From: an uncultured Eubacteriales bacterium
GTDB lineage: Bacteria > Bacillota > Clostridia > Lachnospirales > Lachnospiraceae
Length of the DNA: 60,391 nucleotides
Direction of reading: 5' to 3'
NCBI GenBank assembly: GCA_949292725.1
Contig: CASFAQ010000008.1
Coordinates: 1 to 60,391, forward strand
Shown: in pieces, positions 18,110-25,456 of the stretch
How the letters are laid out: the number at the start of each line of letters is the position of its first letter
Numbering within the stretch: position 1 is the stretch's first letter
Notes under the pieces: generated by a model
What the model saw: only the letters and a program-made list of their open reading frames with translations
The model's database searches: none
What the model was told of the DNA's origin: nothing
Position numbers and translations under genes: made by a program

Positions 18110-18138
18110 ATACTAATCTCAGAATACTGCCGTGTCAA
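18110..18138 (-). promoter_or_regulatory. Promoter of the corrinoid-activator gene
   Basis: On the minus strand: TTGACA (18138-18133), 17-nt spacer, TAGTAT (18115-18110). The expected start of transcription is at about the ATG. Confidence 0.6.
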
Positions 18139-18139
18139 G

Positions 18140-18168
18140 TTGCAATGAATGAACGTTGTTGTTATAAT
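18140..18168 (+). promoter_or_regulatory. Promoter of the rhomboid-HIT-murG operon
   Basis: TTGCAA (18140-18145), 17-nt spacer, consensus TATAAT (18163-18168). Its -35 is one base away from the divergent -35. Confidence 0.75.
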
Positions 18169-18203
18169 GGGTATTAGATATCAGAAAACGGAGACATATT
18201 ATT

Positions 18204-18863
18204 TTGACTGAATATGAAAATGATTATGAAGAGGAAGTCATAACGGGTAATATGACTTTCCCCATAATAACAGCTGTTATTATCGCAATAAATGTTATCG
18301 TATATCTGTTTATGGAAGTAAAGGGCTCTACTGAAGACACCGGTTTTATGTTAAGATACGGGGCTTTATCCTATTACAGAGTACTTTATCATAAAGAGTA
18401 CTACAGGATTGTAACAAGTTTTTTTATGCATTTCGGATATGAGCATCTGCTCAATAATATGTTTGTATTGGGAGTGCTTGGGTATCATCTTGAGAATGTA
18501 CTACACAGATGTCGGTATCTTATATTATATGTATTATCAGGTATTATGTCGGGAATTTCGTCGATGCTGTGGTACTATTTTCGGGGCGATTACTGTGTAT
18601 CTGCTGGAGCGTCCGGAGCAATATTCGGGATAATGGGAGCGTTGTTTTTTCTGATCATTATTAATAAGGGTAAAATTGAAGGTATTACATTTGGAAGAAT
18701 CATTATGTTTTTGATACTCGCATTATATAACGGATATCAGAATTATAACGTGGATAATGCGGCGCACATATCGGGTTTTGTATCGGGAATGATTCTTATG
18801 GCGATAATTTATGTCGAAAAAATTATTAGTAAAAAATCTTTTCGCATTAATATAATATATTAG
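18204..18863 (+). CDS. Rhomboid-family intramembrane serine protease
   Basis: 219 aa with about six hydrophobic helices. It has the rhomboid signatures: FMHFGYEHLLNNM in the early helices, GASGAIFG with catalytic Ser137, and AAHISGF with catalytic His188. Such enzymes cut transmembrane segments within the membrane; the substrate is unknown. TTG 18204 is used as start, with CGGAGA about ten bases upstream. The HIT gene follows after 15 nt. Confidence 0.93.
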   Translation: MTEYENDYEEEVITGNMTFPIITAVIIAINVIVYLFMEVKGSTEDTGFMLRYGALSYYRVLYHKEYYRIVTSFFMHFGYEHLLNNMFVLGVLGYHLENVLHRCRYLILYVLSGIMSGISSMLWYYFRGDYCVSAGASGAIFGIMGALFFLIIINKGKIEGITFGRIIMFLILALYNGYQNYNVDNAAHISGFVSGMILMAIIYVEKIISKKSFRINIIY

Positions 18864-18878
18864 GAGGTTTCTGTTGTT

Positions 18879-19298
18879 ATGAGCAAGCATGTGGATAAAG
18901 ACTGTATATTTTGCAAAATAATTGCGGGAGATATTCCGTCAAGGACTGTATATGAGGATGATGATTTCAAGGCAATACTTGATGTGTCTCCGGCTTCAAG
19001 AGGTCATGTAATTATTCTTCCAAAAAATCACGCAGAGGATATATATTCATTGCCTGACGAGGATTTGGAGGGTATACTTAAGGTGGCACGGATAATTGCC
19101 GGTGCACAGAAAACGGCGCTTGGATGCGATGGAATCAACATTCTTCAGAATAACGGTGAAGCTGCCGGACAGACGGTATTTCATCTGCACGTACATGTTA
19201 TACCAAGATACAAGGATGATACGGTGGATATCAAATGGAAGCAGAGAGAAGACGTCGATCTTGATGCAGTATATAACGACCTTAAAAAACAGATATAG
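18879..19298 (+). CDS. HIT-family nucleotide-binding hydrolase
   Basis: 139 aa, normal length for a Hint-type HIT protein. It begins with CIFCKIIAGDIPS, and the histidine triad HLHVHVIPR lies near the C-terminus. The family hydrolyses purine nucleoside phosphoramidates; the in vivo substrate is unknown. AGGAGG at 18863-18868 precedes the ATG. It sits between rhomboid and murG in one transcript. Confidence 0.95.
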   Translation: MSKHVDKDCIFCKIIAGDIPSRTVYEDDDFKAILDVSPASRGHVIILPKNHAEDIYSLPDEDLEGILKVARIIAGAQKTALGCDGINILQNNGEAAGQTVFHLHVHVIPRYKDDTVDIKWKQREDVDLDAVYNDLKKQI

Positions 19299-19312
19299 GG
19301 AGTGAGACTTAT

Positions 19313-20383
19313 ATGAAAAAGATAGTGATGACCGGTGGAGGGACCGCAGGACATGTTACGCCTAATATTGCGCTTATTCCGGAGCTTATCAAACGTAATT
19401 ACGAGATACACTATATTGGCTCGGAGATGGGGATTGAAAGGAAGCTGATTGAAGAGTACGGTATTCCGTATTATTCGGTATCCACGGGCAAATTCAGAAG
19501 ATACTTTGATATAAAGAATTTTACCGATCCGTTCAAGGTCATAAAGGGAATAAGGGAAGCATCGGCTCTTATGAAGAAGATAAAACCTGATGTTGTATTT
19601 TCAAAGGGAGGATTTGTCAGTGTGCCGGTTGTGCTTGCCGCAGACAAAAAGAAGATTCCATGTGTTATACATGAGTCCGATATGACGCCGGGGCTGGCCA
19701 ATAAGATATGTATTCCGCACGCAGCTAAGGTATGTACGAATTTCCCTGAGGCAGCGTCTAACATACCGGATGGGAAAGCCGTCGTAAGTGGTACGCCAAT
19801 CAGAAGCGAGCTGTATAACGGAAGCAGAGCCAAAGGACTTGAGTTCTGTGGATTTTCAGATGATAAGCCGGTTGTTCTTGTTGTAGGTGGAAGCCTTGGC
19901 GCTACAGCAGTCAATCAGATAGTGCGGGAGGCATTGCCTGAGCTTCTGAAAAAGTATAATGTTATCCATCTGTGTGGGGAAGGAAAGCGTGACAGCGATC
20001 TGGACGGCATTAAAGGATATGCCCAGTATGAATATGTAAAAAAAGAACTGAGCGATATGATGGCCGCAGCAGATCTTGTTATATCCAGAGCCGGAGCCAA
20101 TGCAATATGTGAACTTCTGGCACTTAAAAAACCTAATATACTCATTCCTCTGCCACAGTCTCAAAGCAGAGGAGATCAGATTCTCAATGCGCAGTCATTT
20201 AAGAAACAGGGATACAGCGCAGTTCTCAATGAAGAGAATCTCACTCCTGAGAAGCTTGTGACTCATGTAGACAGAGTATTCAATGAAAGGGAAAAATATG
20301 TCTATTCAATGAGAATGAATAATAATAAAGATGCAATACAGATTATCTGCGATATTCTTGATGAATTAAGTGGTGATGTGTAG
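19313..20383 (+). CDS. murG: Undecaprenyl-PP-MurNAc-pentapeptide GlcNAc transferase
   Basis: 356 aa, standard MurG length. It adds GlcNAc to lipid I at the inner face of the membrane to form lipid II for peptidoglycan. The GT-B motifs are present: GGGTAGHVTPN at the N-terminus, HESDMTPGLANK, GGSLGA, and SRAGANAICELLAL followed by IPLPQSQSRGDQ in the C-terminal UDP-GlcNAc domain. It is third in the rhomboid-HIT-murG transcript, outside the usual dcw cluster. Confidence 0.97.
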   Translation: MKKIVMTGGGTAGHVTPNIALIPELIKRNYEIHYIGSEMGIERKLIEEYGIPYYSVSTGKFRRYFDIKNFTDPFKVIKGIREASALMKKIKPDVVFSKGGFVSVPVVLAADKKKIPCVIHESDMTPGLANKICIPHAAKVCTNFPEAASNIPDGKAVVSGTPIRSELYNGSRAKGLEFCGFSDDKPVVLVVGGSLGATAVNQIVREALPELLKKYNVIHLCGEGKRDSDLDGIKGYAQYEYVKKELSDMMAAADLVISRAGANAICELLALKKPNILIPLPQSQSRGDQILNAQSFKKQGYSAVLNEENLTPEKLVTHVDRVFNEREKYVYSMRMNNNKDAIQIICDILDELSGDV

Positions 20384-20413
20384 AAAAAAGCAGATGGGAA
20401 ATATTGGAAAATC

Positions 20414-20461
20414 ATATCCTCCTAATGTATACTGTTATTAATGTATAATTAAGGAGGATAT
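20414..20461 (+). promoter_or_regulatory. Hairpin sequestering the ribosome site of the next gene
   Basis: ATATCCTCCT (20414-20423) is fully complementary to AGGAGGATAT (20452-20461), the Shine-Dalgarno region of the gene at 20466. Extension through TAAT/ATTA and TATA gives about 18 pairs with two single-base bulges. TTTTT follows, so it might also terminate murG transcripts. Confidence 0.6.
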
Positions 20462-20465
20462 TTTT

Positions 20466-21191
20466 ATGTTAGAGGAACTTTATGAAGAAGGAATATTTTT
20501 TTATCTGGCCTGTGGAATATGCGCCTTGAACATAATCATGAAGATGATAGCATCACTGTATTGTACATATGTGCGCAGACAGAGTGTGTATATGGAAAAG
20601 TCGGGCAGCGCATTTGCTGTGCGTATGAAAAAAAAATTCGATAATGAATATGATAAAAATGGTGAAATAAGAAATGTAGAGTTATTTGTAAGATCATATA
20701 TAAGCGGTATGAGGATTGCAGGATTCAGGGTGGGATTCTGGCGAGGTTATGGACTTTTGTCCGTATTTGTGAGTGTTTTGTTATGTGTTATGTGTGTTAT
20801 ATTGGAATATTTTATCGGGAGGGACGAGGCGTGTATGGTTTTTTACGCACTTCTTGCGCCTGCTCTTGTTGGAATTTGCATATTTGCAGATGCATTTTTT
20901 GGAATGAATAGAATAATAGGACAGATAATAACTAATGCTCAGAATTACTACGAAAATTATGTTATTCCAAAAAAGGCAAGGGGCTCATATGATTATGACA
21001 GGCAAAAAATCAATTCCATATCCGATGAGATAGATAATGGGCTTGCAAAACTTACAGAAAATATAGAAATGTATGAGGCAGAGACCTTGAGAGAAAATAT
21101 AAATAAAAATAAAGAGAATAATCCCGGAATTAATTTATCTAATGGTGAGCAAAAAATATTTGAAGAAATTATTAATGAATATTTGACCTGA
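20466..21191 (+). CDS. Conserved-looking membrane protein of unknown function
   Basis: 241 aa. I do not recognise a family. There is a hydrophobic segment near residues 8-30 and two further ones around 95-120 and 128-150, with a charged, probably cytoplasmic C-terminal helix region rich in Glu, Asn and Lys. AAGGAGG directly upstream fixes ATG 20466, but that site is buried in a strong hairpin. The gene lies alone between murG and pgi, which has its own promoter. Confidence 0.7.
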   Translation: MLEELYEEGIFFYLACGICALNIIMKMIASLYCTYVRRQSVYMEKSGSAFAVRMKKKFDNEYDKNGEIRNVELFVRSYISGMRIAGFRVGFWRGYGLLSVFVSVLLCVMCVILEYFIGRDEACMVFYALLAPALVGICIFADAFFGMNRIIGQIITNAQNYYENYVIPKKARGSYDYDRQKINSISDEIDNGLAKLTENIEMYEAETLRENINKNKENNPGINLSNGEQKIFEEIINEYLT

Positions 21192-21211
21192 ATGAATATA
21201 TTTGGTAAAAT
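21183..21211 (+). promoter_or_regulatory. Promoter of pgi
   Basis: TTGACC (21183-21188), 17-nt spacer, TAAAAT (21206-21211), overlapping the end of the upstream gene. Confidence 0.65.
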
Positions 21212-21272
21212 GTATAAAATCTAAAGTGTAAGGCAATTAATATACGATATTATAATGGAAGAGGGAATGTGC

Positions 21273-22622
21273 ATGAAGGAAGGAATTGTATTTGATTATT
21301 CGAATGCCGTTGAGTTCGTGGGAAATGATGCGGCAGAGGCCGTAAAGGAGGCTGCGTGCGCAGCGAAAAGAACGCTTGTGGAAAAGAGCGGAGAGGGTAA
21401 TGATTATCTTGGATGGCTTGATCTGCCGGTGGATTATGACAGGGATGAGTTTGACAGGATTATAAAGGCTGCTGAAAGAATCAGGGATGATTCTGAAGTG
21501 TTTGTGGTTATAGGTATAGGAGGCTCGTATCTTGGGGCAAGAGCCGCCATAGAATTTCTGAGGCACTGTTTCTATAATAATGTATCCAAGGATATAAGAA
21601 AGACTCCGGAGATATACTTTGTCGGACACAATATAAGCTCGTCATATATATCCGGTCTGATTCAGGTGATAGGAGACAGGGATTTTTCGGTAAATGTAAT
21701 AAGTAAGTCCGGAACCACGACGGAGTCTGCAATTGCTTTTCGTATATTTAAAGAACTGCTGGAAGCAAAGTATGGAAAGGAAGGAGCGGCTGCAAGAATA
21801 TATGCGACCACGGATAAAGAAAGGGGAGCGCTGAAGAAACTGGCTGATGAATCCGGATATGAGACATATGTCGTTCCGGATGACGTCGGAGGCAGATATT
21901 CTGTTCTTACCGCCGTTGGACTACTGCCGATTGCCGTAAGCGGGGCAGATATCGGAGAGCTTATGAGGGGCGCTGCCGCAATGAGAAAGATATGTCTTGA
22001 AAAGGACTATTATGACAATCCGGCAGTAATGTATGCCGCACTCAGAAATGTTTTATATAACAATGGCAAATCTGTTGAGATAGTAGCGAACTTTGAACCA
22101 TTTATGCATTATATAAGCGAGTGGTGGAAGCAGTTGTACGGAGAAAGTGAGGGAAAGGATCATAAGGGACTTTTTCCGGCATCGGTGGATCTTACCACGG
22201 ACCTTCACTCTATGGGTCAGTTTATTCAGGATGGAGCAAGGATAATGTTCGAAACGGTTATAGAGATTGTGGAGGACGGATGTCCTATTGTGATGTCCGA
22301 GGAACCTGATAATATGGATGGTCTTAACTATCTTACGGGTCTTACGCTTGATTCGGTCAATAAGAATGCAATGCTTGGTACAAGAATCGCTCATGTTGAC
22401 GGCGGAGTACCTAACCTTATCGTCAGGGTAAAGGACAGGTCGGAATATAGTCTTGGAGAATTATTCTACTTCTTTGAATTTGCGTGCGGGGTAAGCGGAT
22501 ATATGCTGGGCGTGAACCCGTTTAATCAGCCGGGAGTTGAGGATTATAAGAGAAATATGTTCGCACTTCTTGGTAAACCCGGTTATGAAGAGGAAAAAGA
22601 AGAACTGTTATCAAGGATATGA
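21273..22622 (+). CDS. pgi: Glucose-6-phosphate isomerase
   Basis: 449 aa, matching the short bacterial PGI type. It interconverts glucose-6-P and fructose-6-P in glycolysis. Motifs: [16 protein letters not shown], the sugar-phosphate-binding [14 protein letters not shown], and [19 protein letters not shown]. Three ATGs (21255, 21267, 21273) are in frame; GAAGAGGGA at 21259-21266 best serves 21273. It has its own promoter. Confidence 0.96.
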   Translation: MKEGIVFDYSNAVEFVGNDAAEAVKEAACAAKRTLVEKSGEGNDYLGWLDLPVDYDRDEFDRIIKAAERIRDDSEVFVVIGIGGSYLGARAAIEFLRHCFYNNVSKDIRKTPEIYFVGHNISSSYISGLIQVIGDRDFSVNVISKSGTTTESAIAFRIFKELLEAKYGKEGAAARIYATTDKERGALKKLADESGYETYVVPDDVGGRYSVLTAVGLLPIAVSGADIGELMRGAAAMRKICLEKDYYDNPAVMYAALRNVLYNNGKSVEIVANFEPFMHYISEWWKQLYGESEGKDHKGLFPASVDLTTDLHSMGQFIQDGARIMFETVIEIVEDGCPIVMSEEPDNMDGLNYLTGLTLDSVNKNAMLGTRIAHVDGGVPNLIVRVKDRSEYSLGELFYFFEFACGVSGYMLGVNPFNQPGVEDYKRNMFALLGKPGYEEEKEELLSRI

Positions 22623-22642
22623 TTATAATCCGATGCATGAGT

Positions 22643-22683
22643 AAAAAAAGAGCTGCGGGCATCTTACTGATGCGGCAGCTCTT
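22643..22683 (-). terminator. Terminator of the ferredoxin gene
   Basis: AAGAGCTGC/GCAGCTCTT stem with an inner GCATC/GATGC extension; on the minus strand it is followed by seven T. It may also limit pgi read-through. Confidence 0.75.
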
Positions 22684-22701
22684 AGTGTTGATATAAAGTC
22701 A

Positions 22702-22869
22702 TTAGTTAGAAATAGCACTTACCGGGCAAACACCTGCACATGTTCCACATTCGATGCAAGTTGCTTCGTCAATTTCGAAATGAGAATCGCCCTCTGCAAT
22801 TGCGCCTACAGGACACTCGCCTGCACATGTTCCGCAACTAATGCAATCATCAGAAATCTTATAAGCCAT
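22702..22869 (-). CDS. 2[4Fe-4S] ferredoxin
   Basis: 55 aa clostridial-type ferredoxin. Two CxxCxxCxxxC(P) motifs are present: residues 9-19 (CISCGTCAGEC) and CIECGTCAGVC near the C-terminus, each followed by Pro. It carries low-potential electrons in the cytoplasm for anaerobic metabolism and could feed PFL and RNR activation. AAGGAGGT precedes the ATG with good spacing. Monocistronic, with its own promoter and terminator. Confidence 0.96.
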   Translation of the reverse strand: MAYKISDDCISCGTCAGECPVGAIAEGDSHFEIDEATCIECGTCAGVCPVSAISN

Positions 22870-22902
22870 AATATTTACCTCCTTGCTTAAAATAATAATG
22901 TT

Positions 22903-22931
22903 ATTTTAATACATAAAGGACTAAAAAACAA
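22903..22931 (-). promoter_or_regulatory. Promoter of the ferredoxin gene
   Basis: Minus strand TTGTTT (22931-22926), 17-nt spacer, TAAAAT (22908-22903). Confidence 0.55.
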
Positions 22932-23100
22932 GACTTTTTATTATATTGGATTTAGGGTTTATAAAATAATCTTTTTAATCTAACATATCAGGCGTGATAA
23001 GCACGCTAATCTAGCAGTCGTTAACTGTGCCGAATCGGCACGCACAGGAGAAGCGGCAGAGGAATTTCTGTATATATGAGTATTCTGTGTTGACGCCCCC
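22932..23100. other. Intergenic stretch with two short dyads
   Basis: Together with flanking promoters this fills the 300-nt gap between ferredoxin and DUF1858. I see two small inverted repeats, GCGTG/CACGC around 22990-23004 and the palindrome GTGCCGA-A-TCGGCAC around 23028-23042. No coding sequence or T-run is evident. Confidence 0.4.
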
Positions 23101-23129
23101 TTGACGTTGTTTGAGGTATGATTTATACT
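23101..23129 (+). promoter_or_regulatory. Promoter of the DUF1858 gene
   Basis: TTGACG (23101-23106), 17-nt spacer, TATACT (23124-23129). Confidence 0.65.
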
Positions 23130-23170
23130 GTTCACCATAAATAAACAGATTGCATAGGAGGATAATAGAT

Positions 23171-23389
23171 ATGACACAGGTTAATAAAGAAATGATCATA
23201 GCTGATATTCTTGGCGTTGACCCTACTATAGCGCCTATACTGATGGCGGCAGGCATGCATTGCATAGGATGTCCGTCTGCACAGGGAGAGTCTCTTGAGA
23301 TGGCAGCTATGGTTCATGGGCTTGAAGCTGATACTCTTGTGAATAGGATAAATGAATATCTGAAAGTCAAATCAGAAAAAAAAGATTGA
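23171..23389 (+). CDS. DUF1858 domain protein
   Basis: 72 aa, a single DUF1858 domain: VNKEMIIADILGVDPTIAPI followed by GMHCIGCPSAQGESLEMAA, with two Cys in a CxxC pair. The domain resembles the N-terminal part of ScdA/RIC-type proteins and is often near redox or Fe-S genes, as here beside ferredoxin; its function is not settled. ATG 23171 is chosen because AGGAGG lies at 23156-23161; the ATG at 23150 lacks a ribosome site. Confidence 0.88.
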   Translation: MTQVNKEMIIADILGVDPTIAPILMAAGMHCIGCPSAQGESLEMAAMVHGLEADTLVNRINEYLKVKSEKKD

Positions 23390-23431
23390 CAGTTTACTGC
23401 TGGTATTGTGTAAATGATACAGACTATAAGG

Positions 23432-23470
23432 TGCAATCCGCGACGAAAGTTGCGGATTGCATTTCGTATT
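23432..23470 (+). terminator. Terminator of the DUF1858 gene
   Basis: Perfect 10-bp stem (23432-23441 with 23452-23461), 10-nt loop, then TTTCGTATTAT. Confidence 0.8.
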
Positions 23471-23669
23471 ATATCGTGACATTGATGGTTATGGCGGTGT
23501 TATATGGAATCATGTGGAGATATAGGAGTGAGCGAATATGAAAATAAATCTTAAAAGTATATTTTTGTTGCCCGAAATGAGCATATTATATGGTTGCGCA
23601 ATCCCAAAATGTGCTTGTTTCGCTGGTACAGACGGTAAGCATAGATATGATAGGAGGGGACGTTCTGCC

Positions 23670-23792
23670 ATGATCGAGGTTAAGGATGTGTCTTTGACAC
23701 TTAATAAATATCAGATATTAAAAAATGTGACGATTAGCGTAAATAAGGGCGAGGCGTTTAACGGACTTGACAGGAAAATGACTGCCATTTAG
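23670..23792 (+). pseudogene. ABC transporter ATPase remnant (N-terminal 40 codons)
   Basis: The 40-residue frame begins MIEVKDVSLTLNKYQILKNV and reaches VNKGE, the normal start of an ABC ATPase just before Walker A, then loses similarity and stops before any GxNGxGKT. AGGAGGGG lies upstream at 23653-23659. The 3' end runs into the mecA terminator hairpin. The frame extends upstream to 23538 but that part (short, Cys-containing) resembles nothing I recognise. The rest of 23471-23669 shows nothing else. Confidence 0.6.
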
Positions 23793-23821
23793 GGTGTGAA
23801 TCACCATAAATCGGCAGTCAT
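23773..23821 (-). terminator. Terminator of mecA
   Basis: About 19-bp stem (23778-23797 with 23802-23821, one bulge and one mismatch) followed on the minus strand by TTTTCC. Confidence 0.7.
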
Positions 23822-23835
23822 ATCTGTATATCTGC

Positions 23836-24615
23836 TTACAGTGATGAAAGCACCTGTACAGCGTTATCACTGATAATAACATCGCAATACTCCATAAGGT
23901 GGGAAGCCGTTGCATATGATGAACGTTCGGCTACTCCGTACTCCAGGATAATGTTACAGGTTTTTTCAAAATCATCTTCATTAATACCATCATCATGGAG
24001 AAGCATATAATATCTGTGATTGCTGTTATTCTTATATACACTGTTACGTTGGTGATAAATGTCTGATATATCTCTGGACACATGAATGATATCGTCAAGA
24101 GAGGAGAATGAGAACAGCGCCTCAGTATCTGCTTTATGCAAAGCATGAGAAGCCGTGTTAACATAAACCTTGTCAGCCTTTGCAGCCTCCGGTGCGGGAT
24201 TCTCAGAATTCTCATCCTGCATCTCTGTTAAATCCGCATCTTCTACACCTTTTGTGTATCTGTTAAATCGTTCTATAAGTTCCTCGGCAATACCTTTCGC
24301 AACGCCTTCGCCATCCGTATCTTCGTCTCCCGGAGACAGTTTTGAGAACTTTCTGTTGAGATCATCAGGATTATCAACCTTCGTTATAACCAGTATAAGT
24401 GTTTCCTTTGAAATAGGAATCGCTTCAATCATAAGAGGAATGTCATCAGCTTCAAAACCAAATTCATAAGAAGCCTGCTGCATCATATCCCTGAATAATG
24501 CCTTTGCCTTTTCTGAACCGTAAGCAAGTTCACTGAATTTGAGTTCACGGTCAACCAAATCCTGATGACTCAGTGTACATCTTATCTGATTGTCGCTTAT
24601 TTTTTCAATCTTCAT
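23836..24615 (-). CDS. mecA: MecA-like adaptor protein
   Basis: 259 aa. The N-terminus (MKIEKISDNQIRCTLSHQDL) and the region SYEFGFEADDIPLMIEAIP followed by LILVITKVDNPDDL match the MecA/YpbH adaptor family, which delivers substrates to ClpC. A Glu/Asp-rich linker (~95-165) separates this from the C-terminal MecA domain. Start supported by AAGGAG. It has its own promoter (24668-24696) and a strong terminator. Confidence 0.9.
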   Translation of the reverse strand: MKIEKISDNQIRCTLSHQDLVDRELKFSELAYGSEKAKALFRDMMQQASYEFGFEADDIPLMIEAIPISKETLILVITKVDNPDDLNRKFSKLSPGDEDTDGEGVAKGIAEELIERFNRYTKGVEDADLTEMQDENSENPAPEAAKADKVYVNTASHALHKADTEALFSFSSLDDIIHVSRDISDIYHQRNSVYKNNSNHRYYMLLHDDGINEDDFEKTCNIILEYGVAERSSYATASHLMEYCDVIISDNAVQVLSSL

Positions 24616-24667
24616 ACAGGGGACACTCCTTTCTTTGGCTGAATAAAGCCTGTTTATTGTATAAGAA

Positions 24668-24696
24668 AGTATAATTTATAATATAAATAAAGTCAA
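24668..24696 (-). promoter_or_regulatory. Promoter of mecA
   Basis: Minus strand TTGACT (24696-24691), 17-nt spacer, TATACT (24673-24668). Confidence 0.7.
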
Positions 24697-24788
24697 TAGG
24701 ATTATTTGTACAATAGGATGCCAATAAATGTAAGAAAACTCCGCATATTTGCACAAAAATCCTTATAGATAATTGTATATTTAGTCAA

Positions 24789-24818
24789 TTGTAGAAATAT
24801 TCCTTTTTATATTATAAT
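24789..24818 (+). promoter_or_regulatory. Promoter of the structured leader
   Basis: TTGTAG (24789-24794), 18-nt spacer, consensus TATAAT (24813-24818). Transcription would begin near 24825. Confidence 0.6.
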
Positions 24819-24824
24819 CTTTTT

Positions 24825-25076
24825 GTGAGACGCTGTGTGAACCCTCAGAAAGGGGGGACATGGTAAGGAGCAATTCTGTTTGATCTTATATTCTATAATA
24901 TATCAATATATCATTAACGGATCTTTTGCAGATAATCCCGAAACAGATTATTTTGACTGACAAACGATTAAAATGTGTTCATGAACGTCTCATATTACAT
25001 TTGCGGAGAGGAGTTGGTATATTGCCCGTGGAACGTATACACCACAACTATCTGCACCTTGCCATGGGCAGTCGAT
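24825..25076 (+). ncRNA. Structured 5' leader, candidate cis-regulatory RNA
   Basis: About 250 nt between the promoter and the small gene. The predicted 5' end GTGAGACG (24825-24832) pairs with 24986-24993, extended by TGAAC (24838-24842)/GTTCA (24977-24981); inside lie CCCTC-AGAAA-GGGGG and TCTGTTT (24875-24881)/AAACAGA (24941-24947). Near the gene, 25057-25066 can pair with 24859-24868 (10 bp, one G-U), while the overlapping 25062-25070 can pair with 25023-25031 (9 bp, one G-U). The two are mutually exclusive. I do not recognise a known riboswitch class. It could also be a stand-alone RNA. Confidence 0.45.
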
Positions 25077-25313
25077 ATGAAGAAACGAAGATATAATAAT
25101 AACAAAAAGAAGATGTATAACTGGATCAGAGGCGAGATACGCAAAGCTGAGAAGAAGGGGATACATGTTAATGTCTGCGGCGTCAGGTATTCGTCTGATG
25201 ATACAGGAAAATTATATCAGGTGCTTGAGGACGCCGTATACATGGAGGATTATCTTTGTGATGAGGAGGGACGGATTGTTCAGATTAATTTTGATAAAAT
25301 AAATCAGCTGTAA
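25077..25313 (+). CDS. Small basic protein of unknown function
   Basis: 78 aa from ATG 25077. The N-terminus is very basic (MKKRRYNNNKKK), then an amphipathic stretch WIRGEIRKAEKKGIHVNVCG and an acidic C-terminus ending in VQINFDKINQL. I do not recognise the family. The start is uncertain: the frame is open back to 24975, the only good ribosome site (GGAGAGGAG, 25004-25012) lies before TTG 25014, and no site precedes 25077. The choice decides whether the 3' part of the leader structure is coding. Confidence 0.6.
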   Translation: MKKRRYNNNKKKMYNWIRGEIRKAEKKGIHVNVCGVRYSSDDTGKLYQVLEDAVYMEDYLCDEEGRIVQINFDKINQL

Positions 25314-25362
25314 ACAGTAATAATAACATGCAGGCAGACTGCAGGATACATGATTTTTGAAG

Positions 25363-25402
25363 ACGCACATTCAGTCAATTATTTATCTGAATGTGTGTTT
25401 TC
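25363..25402 (+). terminator. Terminator
   Basis: 12-bp stem (25363-25374 with 25387-25398, one G-U), 12-nt loop, then a TTTT tract. Ends the small-gene transcript. Confidence 0.75.
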
Positions 25403-25456
25403 ATTTGAGATTAAATATGTTAGTATATAGATATATGACAAACGGAGGATATGTTA

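Noticed and set aside
22988..23043. Two short dyads before the DUF1858 promoter as terminators
   Set aside because: Stems of 5-7 bp and no T-run; position does not follow a gene.
23538..23669. Extended frame before the ABC remnant as a real gene
   Set aside because: No similarity that I recognise; a ribosome site sits directly before ATG 23670 instead.
24975..25076. N-terminal extension of the small basic protein
   Set aside because: No ribosome site at 24975, composition unlike the downstream part, and the region forms strong RNA pairings.
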